Below are positions 17,594-25,679 of a stretch of DNA of 64,000 bases, piece by piece. How positions within the stretch are numbered: the stretch's first letter is position 1; each line of letters opens with the position of its first letter. The translations under genes and the position numbers were made by a program. The notes under the pieces are model-generated. The model saw only the letters and a program-made list of their open reading frames with translations, had not been told where the DNA came from and made no database searches. Source of the DNA: Microbacterium sp. AZCO (lineage in GTDB: Bacteria > Actinomycetota > Actinomycetes > Actinomycetales > Microbacteriaceae); NCBI RefSeq assembly GCF_039614715.1, contig NZ_CP154857.1, positions 3,286,001 to 3,350,000 of the forward strand. The letters are read 5' to 3'.

Positions 17594-18367
17594 TTACACG
17601 AGCCGCAGCTCGGCCTCGATCGCCGCGGCGGTCGCGAGGAGCGGGGGCACGTACGCGTCGACGAGGTGCTCGACCGAGTCGCGGGTCGCGCTGGTCGAGA
17701 CGTTGAGCGCGGCGACGACCCGCCCGTCGCGACCGCGCACTCCGGCGGCGACGGATCGCAGGCCGGGCTCGAGCTCGCCGTCGACGAGCGCCCAGCCGTG
17801 GTCGCGGACGCGGGCGAGCTCGGTCGCCAGTTCGCCGGTGCTTGCGACGGTGCGGTCGGTGAGCTTCTCGATCCGGGATGCCGCGACCGCGGCATCCCGC
17901 TCCTCTTCGGGCAGTCCCGCGAGGAGCACGCGGCCCATGCTCGTCGCGTAGGCGGGGAACCGGGTGCCGATCGTGATGCGCACGCTCATGATGCGACGGG
18001 TCGGGACGCGCGCGATGTAGACGATGTCGGAGCCGTCGAGCACAGCCGCCGACACGGACTCGTCGACCTCGCGCGAGAGGCGCTCGAGGTGCGGCTGCAC
18101 GATCTCGGGGAGCGACAGGGCCGAGAGGTAGCTGAAGCCCAGCTCGAGCACTCGTGGGGTGAGCCGGAACTCGCGGGCATCGCTCATGACGTAGCCGAGC
18201 GTCTCGAGGGTGCGGAGGAACCGGCGCGCTGCGGCGCGGGGCATATCGGCGCGGCGCGCGACGTCGCTGAGGCTCAGGGCGGCGTGCTCGGCGTCGAACG
18301 CGCGGATGACCGCGAGCCCGCGCGCGAGCGACTGCACGAAGTCCGACGCTTCGCCCAGCGCCGCCAC
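17594..18367 (-). CDS. IclR-family regulator of the beta-ketoadipate pathway (PcaR-like)
   Basis: 257 residues: winged helix in the first 70 (L-S-D-V-A-R-R-A-D-M-P-R-A-A-A-R-R-F) and an IclR effector domain. It belongs to the PcaR/PcaU/PobR branch, which binds beta-ketoadipate or protocatechuate. The GTG start lies one base after the pcaF stop, so it is the last gene of pcaIJF-R. Its likely target is the triple GTTCGC site ahead of pcaI. The 105 bases downstream (17489-17593) hold nothing recognisable. Confidence 0.85.
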   Translation of the reverse strand: MAALGEASDFVQSLARGLAVIRAFDAEHAALSLSDVARRADMPRAAARRFLRTLETLGYVMSDAREFRLTPRVLELGFSYLSALSLPEIVQPHLERLSREVDESVSAAVLDGSDIVYIARVPTRRIMSVRITIGTRFPAYATSMGRVLLAGLPEEERDAAVAASRIEKLTDRTVASTGELATELARVRDHGWALVDGELEPGLRSVAAGVRGRDGRVVAALNVSTSATRDSVEHLVDAYVPPLLATAAAIEAELRLV

Positions 18368-18368
18368 G

Positions 18369-19538
18369 TCAGCGCTCCAGGACGACCGCGAGGCCCTGCC
18401 CGACGCCGATGCAGATCGCCGCGACCGCGACTCCCCCGCCGCGGCGCTTCAGCTCGTGGGCGGCGTGGCCGATGATCCGTCCGCCCGATGCGCCAAGGGG
18501 GTGGCCGATCGCGATCGCACCGCCGTGGATGTTCACCTTCTCGGGGTCGAGCCCGTCCCACAGCTGCACGCAGGCGAGGCTCTGCGACGCGAAGGCCTCG
18601 TTGAGCTCGACGAAGTCGACGTCGGCCCACGTGCGGCCGGCGCGGGCGAGCGCGCGGTTCGCGGCCTCGACGGGCGCGACGCCGAACACGTCGGGGTCGT
18701 TGCCGAAGACGCCTCGACCGGTGATGCGGGCGAGGGGCTCGGCATCCACCGCCCCCTCCTTGCCGAGCAGCACGGCGGAGGCGCCGTCGTTGATCGGCGA
18801 GGCGTTGCCGGCGGTGACCGTGCCGTCCTTCGCGAAGAGGGCGCGGAGCGTTCCGAGCTTCTCGAGGGTCGTGTCGTCGCGGATGCCTTCGTCGCGCGAG
18901 AGCTCCGCACCGGGCACCTGCACGATCTCGCCGTCGTAGGCGCCCGCGGCCCACGCCTCCGCGGCGAGGCGGTGGCTACGCAGGGCGAATTCGTCCTGCG
19001 CCTCTCGCGAGATCCCATAGATCTGGGCGAGCTTCTCGGCGGACTCGCCGTTGGAGATCGTCCACTCCTTCGGGAAGGCCGGGTTGACCATGCGCCACCC
19101 GATCGACGTGTTCCACATCGTGGGGTTGCCGACGGCGGGGAACGGCTTCGGCGACTTCTCGACGACGAACGGCGCCCGGCTCATCGACTCCACGCCGCCT
19201 GCGAGGATGATGTCGGCATCCCCGGCCTCGATCGCGCGCGATCCCTGGATGACGGCCTCGACGGAGGAGCCGCAGAGGCGGTTCACGGTGACGCCCGGAA
19301 CCGAGGTCGGGAAGCCCGCGAGCAGCGCCCCGAAGCGCGCGACGTTGCGGTTGTCCTCGCCGGCCTGATTGGCGTCGCCGAAGATGACGTCCTCGATGCG
19401 GGCGGGATCGAGGCCCGTGCGCTCGACCGTCGCCTTCATGACGACGGCGGCGAGGTCGTCGGGGCGGACGCCCGAGAGCGCACCGCCGGCGCGGCCGAAC
19501 GGGGTGCGGACGGCGTCATAGATGTGGGTTGCGGTCAT
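18369..19538 (-). CDS. pcaF: 3-oxoadipyl-CoA thiolase
   Basis: Last step of the pathway: splits 3-oxoadipyl-CoA with CoA into succinyl-CoA and acetyl-CoA. 389 residues with acyl-carrying Cys 89 (N-R-L-C-G-S-S), the G-H-P-L-G-A-S-G His motif and the C-terminal C-I-G-V-G-Q-G active-site Cys. AAGGAG lies upstream inside the end of pcaJ; one base separates the pcaJ stop from the ATG. An acetyl-CoA acetyltransferase is the general alternative, but its place beside pcaIJ settles it. Confidence 0.93.
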   Translation of the reverse strand: MTATHIYDAVRTPFGRAGGALSGVRPDDLAAVVMKATVERTGLDPARIEDVIFGDANQAGEDNRNVARFGALLAGFPTSVPGVTVNRLCGSSVEAVIQGSRAIEAGDADIILAGGVESMSRAPFVVEKSPKPFPAVGNPTMWNTSIGWRMVNPAFPKEWTISNGESAEKLAQIYGISREAQDEFALRSHRLAAEAWAAGAYDGEIVQVPGAELSRDEGIRDDTTLEKLGTLRALFAKDGTVTAGNASPINDGASAVLLGKEGAVDAEPLARITGRGVFGNDPDVFGVAPVEAANRALARAGRTWADVDFVELNEAFASQSLACVQLWDGLDPEKVNIHGGAIAIGHPLGASGGRIIGHAAHELKRRGGGVAVAAICIGVGQGLAVVLER

Positions 19539-19539
19539 C

Positions 19540-20199
19540 TCAATCTCCTTGCGGTCCCTGAGCTTGTCGAAGGGCGAGTCCGGTCAGTGCTGCGAGGGAT
19601 TCCACCGTGTTGTCGCCGAACGCCTCGCGCACGAGGAAGCCGTCCGGCGTCACGTCGAAGACCGCGTGGTCGGTGTAGACGCGGGTCACGCAACCCACGC
19701 CCGTGAGCGGGTAGCTGCAGGCGGTGACGAGCTTCGACTCCCCCGTCTTGGTGAGGAGGTCGGTCATGACGTAGACGGCCTTCGCGCCGATCGCGAGGTC
19801 CATCGCGCCGCCGACGGCGGGGATCGCGCCGGGCGCGCCGGTCGACCAGTTCGCGAGGTCGCCGGTCTCGCTCACCTGGAACGCGCCGAGCACGCACACG
19901 TCGAGGTGCCCGCCGCGCATCATGCCGAAGGAGTCGGCGTGGTGGAAGTAGGCGGCACCGTCGAGCGCGGTGACGGCCTGCTTGCCGGCGTTGATGAGGT
20001 CGGGGTCGACGTGCTCGGCGTCGGGGGCGGGACCCATGCCGAGCAGCCCGTTCTCGGTGTGCAGGATGATCTCCTGATCGGCCGGCAGATAGTTCGCGAC
20101 GAGGGTCGGCGCCCCGATGCCGAGGTTGACGTACGACCCCTCGGCGATGTCGGCCGCGATCCGGGCGGCGAGCTCCTCACGGGTGATGCGCGTGCTCAC
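19540..20199 (-). CDS. pcaJ: 3-oxoadipate CoA-transferase subunit B
   Basis: Transfers CoA from succinyl-CoA to 3-oxoadipate together with subunit A. 219 residues; the catalytic Glu is in H-T-E-N-G-L-L-G (residue about 49). GTG start overlaps the pcaI stop by 4 bases. The last ten or so residues (L-R-Q-A-Q-G-P-Q-G-D) are encoded by a copy of the dispersed CCTGAGCTTGTCGAAGG repeat, so the repeat has extended the reading frame beyond the normal end. Confidence 0.92.
   Translation of the reverse strand: MSTRITREELAARIAADIAEGSYVNLGIGAPTLVANYLPADQEIILHTENGLLGMGPAPDAEHVDPDLINAGKQAVTALDGAAYFHHADSFGMMRGGHLDVCVLGAFQVSETGDLANWSTGAPGAIPAVGGAMDLAIGAKAVYVMTDLLTKTGESKLVTACSYPLTGVGCVTRVYTDHAVFDVTPDGFLVREAFGDNTVESLAALTGLALRQAQGPQGD
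19553..19574 (+). repeat. Dispersed 22-bp repeat, copy inside the pcaJ 3' end
   Basis: Core CCTGAGCTTGTCGAAGG, flanked by GGTC. Similar copies lie at 15952, 21088, 30959, 30994 and 35284. Here it encodes the C-terminal tail of PcaJ on the minus strand. Confidence 0.75.
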
Positions 20200-20969
20200 T
20201 GGTCGGCTCCCTTCTGTGCGGCCGCCGAGGCCGTCGAGGGGTCGGCGACGGGTCTGCCTTCGAGGTCGACCCCGCCGACGAACTCCCCGTCGCTCAGCCA
20301 GCGCCGCTCGCCGACGGCGACGACGCGGTCGACGAAGATGCCCGGCGTCACGACGTTCTCGGGGTCGAGCGACCCGAGCGGCACGATCTCGTCGACCTGG
20401 ACGATCGTCGTCGTCGCAGCCGACGCCATGATCGGGCCGAAGTTGCGGGCCGTCTTGCGGTACACGAGGTTGCCCCAGCGGTCGCCCTTGAGGGCGCTGA
20501 CGAGGGCGAAGTCGGCCTTGATCGGATACTCGAGCACGTACTGCCGGCCGTCGATCTCGCGGGCCTCCTTGCCCTCGGCGAGCTCGGTCCCGACTCCCGT
20601 CGGCGAGAAGAACGCCCCGATCCCCGCACCGGCAGCCCGGATGCGCTCGGCGAGGTTCCCCTGCGGCACGAGCTCGAGCTCGATCTTCCCGTCTCGGTAG
20701 AGCCCGTCGAAGACCCAGGAGTCGGTCTGCCGGGGGAACGAGCACACGATCTTCTTCACGCGCCCGGCCGCGAGCAGCGCCGCGAGGCCGGTGTCGCCGT
20801 TGCCCGCGTTGTTGTTGATGATCGTGAGGCCCGACGCGCCCTGCGCGATGAGGGCGTCGATCAGTTCGACGGGCTGGCCCGCGCGGCCGAAGCCTCCGAT
20901 CATCACGGTCGATCCGTCGGGGATGCCGGCGACGGCGGTCACGGCATCCTGAACCGTCTTGTCGATCAC
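20196..20969 (-). CDS. pcaI: 3-oxoadipate CoA-transferase subunit A
   Basis: Partner of PcaJ. 257 residues with the CoA-transferase family motif G-G-F-G-R-A-G-Q-P near residue 24 and I-N-N-N-A-G. The GTG at 20969 is chosen over an upstream ATG because AGGAG lies 6 bases before it and homology starts at I-D-K-T-V. First gene of pcaIJF-R; the operator and a TACGTT hexamer lie just upstream. Confidence 0.92.
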   Translation of the reverse strand: MIDKTVQDAVTAVAGIPDGSTVMIGGFGRAGQPVELIDALIAQGASGLTIINNNAGNGDTGLAALLAAGRVKKIVCSFPRQTDSWVFDGLYRDGKIELELVPQGNLAERIRAAGAGIGAFFSPTGVGTELAEGKEAREIDGRQYVLEYPIKADFALVSALKGDRWGNLVYRKTARNFGPIMASAATTTIVQVDEIVPLGSLDPENVVTPGIFVDRVVAVGERRWLSDGEFVGGVDLEGRPVADPSTASAAAQKGADQ

Positions 20970-20980
20970 TCGCGGCTCCT

Positions 20981-21005
20981 GTTCGCTGTGCGAACGTACG
21001 TTCGC
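20981..21005. promoter_or_regulatory. Triple GTTCGC operator and -10 of pcaIJF
   Basis: Three copies of one half-site: GTTCGC (20981-20986), its complement GCGAAC (20990-20995) and GTTCGC again (21000-21005). Pairwise they form the palindromes GTTCGCTGTGCGAAC and GCGAACGTACGTTCGC. A minus-strand TACGTT (20993-20998) lies inside and could be the -10, about 23 bases before the GTG. IclR-family pca/pob regulators are known to use three-repeat operators. Confidence 0.7.
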
Positions 21006-21087
21006 TTCATGGTGCAGACGACGGTACTCGGGATGCCGGTGGGCGAGCTCGGCTGATCCCGGTGGGTGGGACCGGAGCAGGGTTCGA

Positions 21088-21109
21088 CCCCTCGACAAGC
21101 TCGGGGACC
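21088..21109 (-). repeat. Dispersed 22-bp repeat copy
   Basis: On the minus strand it reads as the CCTGAGCTTGTCGAAGG family with two differences. It lies in the 175-base gap between the thioesterase stop and pcaI, which otherwise holds only the pcaI operator. Confidence 0.7.
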
Positions 21110-21144
21110 GAAACGGGGCGGGGACCGGGGAGCGGAGCGAGGGG

Positions 21145-22152
21145 TTACGGCTCGAGCGTCAGCGAGGCGGGGATCGGGACGATGTCCTCGCGCAGGCGCA
21201 CGATCTCGCGCGCGTGCTCCCACAGCCGCACATCGGCGGCAGCCGTCGGCGTCCACTGCGGAACGGGCTGCGCCACGCCGTCGGCACCCGGGACGACGAA
21301 GACGCTCATGCACTGCGTCGTGAGCGTCAGGTCGCGCGGCGCGCGCGGATCGGCGGACGAGACGACGATGCTCACGTGCATGCTGTGCGCGCTCGTGTAG
21401 ATGATGCGCGCCTCGACCTCGACCAGGTCGCCGATGCGCACGGGCGCGAAGAAGTGGATGCCGCCCGAGTAGACGGCGACGGCGGCGCTCGCATCCTCGC
21501 CGTCGCGCGACCACGACGCGGCCGCCGCGTAGGCGGCCTCGTCGATCCACCGCATGACGGTGCCGCCGTGCGCCTTGCCGCCCCAATTGACGACACCCGG
21601 CGGCACGAGGAACCGCAGCGTGACCCGCGGCGTCTCGGTGGGTGCGGCGTAGTCCTCGTCGAGCATGAGCCGCTTGATCTCGCTGCGCGACTCCATCCGC
21701 TCGATCGCGGCGGCGGCGAGCTTGTGGTCTGAGCGCGACACCGGCTCCCAGGCGGGAACCTCGGTCGGCCGTCCGTCGGCGCCCTTGGCGACGAAGATCA
21801 GGATGCAGGTCGTCGCCGGCGTGTACGCCCGGGTCTCGACCTCCGCCGACGACACGGTCACGACGACGTGCATGCTCGTGCGACCGGTGTAGACGAGTCG
21901 CGCCTGCACCTCGACGAGGCTGCCCGGAGCGATCGGACGGCGGTGCCTGACGTTTCCGACGTAGGCCGTGACGCAGTAGGCGCCCGACCAGCCGACGGCG
22001 CAGGCGTAGCCGGCCTTGTCGATCCACTCCATGACGCTCCCCGCCGCAACAGAGCGGCCGCCCGCGGCGGTGTCGGCGGGCGTCGTCATGAACCGCAGCG
22101 TGATGCGGTCGTCGCGCCCGGCGGTGCGGGGGGCGAGCGTGGGCGTGGTCAC
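21145..22152 (-). CDS. Double-hotdog acyl-CoA thioesterase
   Basis: 335 residues with two hotdog domains (about 12-145 and 172-315), each with a W-I-D-x-A-x-Y helix motif and the G-D/S-L-V-E-V segment; this is the BACH-like acyl-CoA hydrolase arrangement that cleaves acyl-CoA to acid and CoA. The second domain keeps H-G-G-T-V-M-R-W-I-D. GTG start with TAGGCT exactly 6 bases upstream, so probably leaderless. It may relieve accumulation of aryl- or acyl-CoA, but a link to the pca genes is only by position. Confidence 0.83.
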   Translation of the reverse strand: MTTPTLAPRTAGRDDRITLRFMTTPADTAAGGRSVAAGSVMEWIDKAGYACAVGWSGAYCVTAYVGNVRHRRPIAPGSLVEVQARLVYTGRTSMHVVVTVSSAEVETRAYTPATTCILIFVAKGADGRPTEVPAWEPVSRSDHKLAAAAIERMESRSEIKRLMLDEDYAAPTETPRVTLRFLVPPGVVNWGGKAHGGTVMRWIDEAAYAAAASWSRDGEDASAAVAVYSGGIHFFAPVRIGDLVEVEARIIYTSAHSMHVSIVVSSADPRAPRDLTLTTQCMSVFVVPGADGVAQPVPQWTPTAAADVRLWEHAREIVRLREDIVPIPASLTLEP

Positions 22153-22158
22153 GGCGCC

Positions 22159-22164
22159 AGCCTA
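22159..22164 (-). promoter_or_regulatory. -10 element TAGGCT of a leaderless promoter (thioesterase)
   Basis: Minus-strand TAGGCT, then 6 bases, then GTG 22152. Same geometry as several other genes in the window. Confidence 0.6.
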
Positions 22165-22252
22165 GGACCGCCGGCTCGCGTGAGACAGGCCGAGCGCACG
22201 CCCGGCCGCGGCCGGCTTGCCGGTCGTGAAGGAACCCGGATTCCTTCGTCCG

Positions 22253-24820
22253 TCAGGCGGTCAGCACCCCGAGCTGCTGCGCCGCCACGACCGCCCGAGC
22301 CCGCGTCGGCTGGTCGAGCTTGCGGAGCACGGCGGAGATGTGGTGCTCGACGGTGCGCGGCGACAGAACCAGTTCCGACGCGATGTCGGCCGTCGAGAGT
22401 CCCTCAGCGAGAAGGCGCAGCACCTCGACCTCGCGCGTCGTGAGCTGCGCGGGGTGATCCGCGGTCGCAGGGCGCGGGCGCCGGGGAAGAGCGAGCTCGA
22501 GGTCGCGCCGTGTGCGCAGGAAGGCCTGCACGGCCTGGCTCGCCCCCAGCTGCTCGAGCGTGCGCACCGCTCGGGCCGCGGCGACGGGATCGGGATGCCG
22601 CACTGCGGCGTAGGCCGCCCAGAGGGGGCTGCCGATCTCGTCCCAGGCCAGGATCGCGGCATCCGGATCGCCGTCGATCAGGAGCGCGAACGGCTCGGCG
22701 AGTCCCTCGCCGTCGTGATCGGCGCCGGCGAGCGAGCGAAACCAGGCCAGCTCGCCGAGCGCCCACGGCTCTCCGATCGAGCGGGCCAGCTCCCAGGCCG
22801 CGTCGGTGAGCGCCGGAATGCGGTCGGTCTCGCCGCGCAGCCACGCCTCCTCCGCGGCCGCGCAGGCCGCGGGCGCGATCCGCTGCAGCTCGCCCGTCTC
22901 GTTCGCGAGCGACGTCGCGACGGCGAGGAACGGGCCGGCATCGTCTCCGCGTCGCGCGGCGACCCGAGCCGCCACGGCGGCCGCCGGGATCGCCGACACG
23001 GGCGCGATGGCGGGGTGCGCGAGCAGGGCGACGGCGCCGTCGAAGGCCTCGTCGAAGCGGCCCACCTCGGCGAGCGCCGTGCAGCGCCAGGCATCCATGT
23101 ACCGCACCCAGGAGTCGAGGTCGTGGTCTTCGCAGTAGGCGATGCCCGCCGTCACGTAGTCGAGCCCCGCCGCGTACCTCCGGCCCGAGACGGACATGCT
23201 GCCGAGGTTCGTGTACGCGCGGGCCGCGTGCTCGGGAAGGTCGGCGGCGCGCGCGAGCTCGAGGCTCCGCAGCAGCCGTGCGGTCCCCTCGTCGAGCCGG
23301 CCCGTGCGCAGCGCCGCGACCCCGAGGTTGTTGAGGGCGTGCGCCGCGATCTCGGTGTCCCCGAGCTCGGTCGCCATCGCGAGCGCACGCTCGCCCCACA
23401 GCTCGACCTCGTCGTCCCTGTCGGCGAGCATGCGCAGCTGCGCGAGATTGCTGTAGGCCATCGCGAGCGCGGCGCCCGCGCCGAGCGGCTCGAGCGTCTC
23501 GATCGCGCGCGTCGCGTAGCGCTCGGCATCCATTCCCCTGCCGTTGAACCACGACAGGCGCGAGAGCCAGCGCTCGTCGTCGCCCACGGCGCGCGCGTCA
23601 TCGGCGAGCAGGTGCGCGTCGAGCGCCCGCTGGCGGGCGGCGATCGCCTCGGGCAGCTGGTCGGTCAGGTAGCACTCGTACGAGAGGGCGACGAAGAGCG
23701 CCGCTCGGTCGGTGCCCGCGCCGGCGTGGCGGAGCGCCGCACGGTAGTGCTCGGCCGCCTCGCGGTGGGCGCTGCTGCGCGCCGCACGCTCGCCCGCCCG
23801 CGTCGCGTGGACGACGGCCGCCTCGTCGTCGCCGGCTTCGGCGGCGTGGTGCGCGAGGCGGCGGTCATCGTCGGGCACGCGCTCGGCGAGGGCGCGGAAG
23901 GCGCGCCGGTGCAGCTGCCGGCGGCGCACGGCCGAGAGTCCCGTGGCGACCGCCTGCCGCGCCAGCTCGTGCCGGAATCCGTAGAGCCCGCCCTGTTCGA
24001 CGAGCACCCCGGCGTCGACGCACGCGTCGACCCCCTCGATGCCGCAGTCGCCGACGGCTGCGATGAGGGATGCCTCCGACGGCGTCCCGAGCACGGCGAC
24101 GGCGGACGCGGCATCCTGCCCCGCGGCGTCCAGGCGTGCGAACCGCGCCTGCACGGCGTCGGCGACTGTGGGCGGGAGCGCCCGGCCGTCGCCCGCGAGC
24201 AGCTCGGTGACGAAGAAGGCGTTGCCGCCGGTGCGGGCGTGCAGGAGGGCCGGCTCGATCCCGGCCTCGGACTGCGCGACGAGCTGCGCGACCCCGTCGA
24301 CCGTCAGAGGCGGCAGGATGATCCGCTCGACTCCCTCGGCCGTCGCGAGATCGCCCATGACGGCCGCGAGGGGATGCCTCCCCTTCACCTCGTCGTGCCG
24401 GTAGGTCGCGACGATCGCGACGGGCAGCCCGGCGAGGCGGCGTCCGAGGAAGCGGACGGCGTCCATCGTGGCCTCGTCCGCCCAGTGCAGGTCTTCGAGC
24501 ACGACCAGCCCGGGCGTCTCGGCGAGCGCCTCGCGGAGCGCGCGGAACAGGCCGATGCGGTCACCGCCCTCGTCGAGCCGCTCGACGATCTCGGGCACGG
24601 CCTCGCGGAACGCCGCGAGCGCCTCCGCCGTCGTGACGTTGTCGGCCCCGCCGGCGCGCACGACGCAGCGGTCGCGCACGGACGCGGCGAGCGCGCGCAC
24701 GAGCGCGGACTTCCCGACCCCGGCCTCACCGCCGAGGAACACGAGCCGTCCGCGCCCGGCGAGCGCGTCGTCCGTCGCGTCGGTGAGCGACGCCAGCTGA
24801 CCTTCCCGCTCGACGAGCAT
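22253..24820 (-). CDS. ATP-binding LuxR-family (LAL) regulator, PcaO-like
   Basis: 855 residues: N-terminal AAA-type ATPase with Walker A G-G-E-A-G-V-G-K-S (Lys 37) and Walker B L-V-V-L-E-D-L-H-W (Asp 109), a long TPR-like helical middle (about 320-770) and a C-terminal LuxR helix-turn-helix (T-T-R-E-V-E-V-L-R-L-L-A, about 793 on). In Corynebacterium glutamicum a regulator of this class, PcaO, activates pcaHG in response to protocatechuate and ATP/ADP. Its place between pcaIJF and pcaHGBDC makes the same role likely. ATG with CAGACT 6 bases upstream, a weak leaderless signal. Confidence 0.82.
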   Translation of the reverse strand: MLVEREGQLASLTDATDDALAGRGRLVFLGGEAGVGKSALVRALAASVRDRCVVRAGGADNVTTAEALAAFREAVPEIVERLDEGGDRIGLFRALREALAETPGLVVLEDLHWADEATMDAVRFLGRRLAGLPVAIVATYRHDEVKGRHPLAAVMGDLATAEGVERIILPPLTVDGVAQLVAQSEAGIEPALLHARTGGNAFFVTELLAGDGRALPPTVADAVQARFARLDAAGQDAASAVAVLGTPSEASLIAAVGDCGIEGVDACVDAGVLVEQGGLYGFRHELARQAVATGLSAVRRRQLHRRAFRALAERVPDDDRRLAHHAAEAGDDEAAVVHATRAGERAARSSAHREAAEHYRAALRHAGAGTDRAALFVALSYECYLTDQLPEAIAARQRALDAHLLADDARAVGDDERWLSRLSWFNGRGMDAERYATRAIETLEPLGAGAALAMAYSNLAQLRMLADRDDEVELWGERALAMATELGDTEIAAHALNNLGVAALRTGRLDEGTARLLRSLELARAADLPEHAARAYTNLGSMSVSGRRYAAGLDYVTAGIAYCEDHDLDSWVRYMDAWRCTALAEVGRFDEAFDGAVALLAHPAIAPVSAIPAAAVAARVAARRGDDAGPFLAVATSLANETGELQRIAPAACAAAEEAWLRGETDRIPALTDAAWELARSIGEPWALGELAWFRSLAGADHDGEGLAEPFALLIDGDPDAAILAWDEIGSPLWAAYAAVRHPDPVAAARAVRTLEQLGASQAVQAFLRTRRDLELALPRRPRPATADHPAQLTTREVEVLRLLAEGLSTADIASELVLSPRTVEHHISAVLRKLDQPTRARAVVAAQQLGVLTA

Positions 24821-24836
24821 GGGCCCAGTCTGACGC

Positions 24837-25088
24837 TCAGACGCCTTCCGCGACGAGATAGATCTCGTCGGCGACGAGGCCGTGCGCCTCGCGGTGCACG
24901 GTGTTCGCCGCGTCGGCGTCGGGGGCGTCGACGAGGCAGAAGATCTTGCCGGCCTTCTCGTCGACCCAGTAGCGCAGGTAGTGGACCCCGTACGTCTCCT
25001 GGTGGGCGAGGTCGGCGGCGTGCGCCGTCGAGACGTCGTCGATGGTGACGGGGCCTTCGAGGGAGTGGACGTCCATGAAGAGTGCCAT
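24837..25088 (-). CDS. DUF4242 small protein (SCO4226 nickel-binding type)
   Basis: 83 residues beginning M-A-L-F-M-D-V-H. Resembles the SCO4226 family of small ferredoxin-like dimers that bind nickel: early His, Y-W-V-D-E-K and H-R-E-A-H-G near the end. Function unknown. ATG 25088 is preferred over an upstream Met because family members start here and AAGG precedes it. It lies 16 bases before the LuxR-family gene and after pcaC in the same direction. Confidence 0.75.
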   Translation of the reverse strand: MALFMDVHSLEGPVTIDDVSTAHAADLAHQETYGVHYLRYWVDEKAGKIFCLVDAPDADAANTVHREAHGLVADEIYLVAEGV

Positions 25089-25181
25089 GGTGGTGCCTTT
25101 CATCGGGGGCGGTCCGAGCGACCGCACCCTTCGATGTCACCGCAGACGGCTCGTACGCGGATCGGTGGATCCACCCATCTT

Positions 25182-25293
25182 CGGCTCACCGCTCGTGCCT
25201 TACGCCTCGCGGCGCACGCCTGGCGCCTCACGCCTCTCGGCTCACGCCTCGTGGCTCACGCCTCGCAGCTCACGCTTCTCGGCTCACGTCTCG
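25182..25293. repeat. Eight degenerate 14-bp tandem repeats
   Basis: Units of consensus CGGCTCACGCCTCG follow one another without spacers at 25182, 25196, 25210, 25224, 25238, 25252, 25266 and 25280. The last unit covers the final codons and stop of pcaC (25284-25286). The rest of the gap 25089-25283 shows nothing else. Confidence 0.85.
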
Positions 25294-25679
25294 TCCGCGA
25301 ACACCTGCCCCGCGATGCGGAAGGCCGTGTTGGCGGCGGGGACGCCGGAGTACACCGCCGACTGCAGGATGACCTCGCGGATCTCGTCGACGGTGAGGCC
25401 GTTGCGCAGCGCCGCGCGCAGGTGCATCGCGAGCTCCTCGTGGTGCCCGTGGGCGATGAGCGACGTCAGCACCGCGATCGATCGCGAGCGCCGGTCGAGG
25501 CCCGGCCGCGACCAGACGTCGCCCCACGCGACGCGCGTGATGAAGTCCTGGAAGTCCGCCGTCAGGTCGGTCGTGTTCGCGATCGACCGGTCGACGTGCT
25601 CGTCGCCGAGCACCTGACGGCGCACCGTCATCCCCTGCTCCCAGCGCTCGGCGTCGGAGAGTCCCTCGTTCGTCGTCAT
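25284..25679 (-). CDS. pcaC: 4-carboxymuconolactone decarboxylase
   Basis: Decarboxylates 4-carboxymuconolactone to 3-oxoadipate enol-lactone. 131 residues of the AhpD-like fold, with the family segments R-S-R-S-I-A-V-L, H-G-H-H-E-E-L-A-M-H and E-V-I-L-Q-S-A-V-Y-S-G-V-P-A-A. Start overlaps the pcaD stop (ATGA). pcaC and pcaD are separate here rather than fused as pcaL, as in Rhodococcus and Streptomyces. The 3' end runs into the tandem repeat array. Confidence 0.93.
   Translation of the reverse strand: MTTNEGLSDAERWEQGMTVRRQVLGDEHVDRSIANTTDLTADFQDFITRVAWGDVWSRPGLDRRSRSIAVLTSLIAHGHHEELAMHLRAALRNGLTVDEIREVILQSAVYSGVPAANTAFRIAGQVFADET

Noticed and set aside
22217..25048. 943-codon open frame opposite the LAL regulator
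   Set aside because: Antisense shadow; no domain is recognisable and the other strand has clear ATPase and LuxR motifs.
25182..25293. CRISPR array
   Set aside because: The 14-bp units follow each other directly without unique spacers and no cas genes are near.
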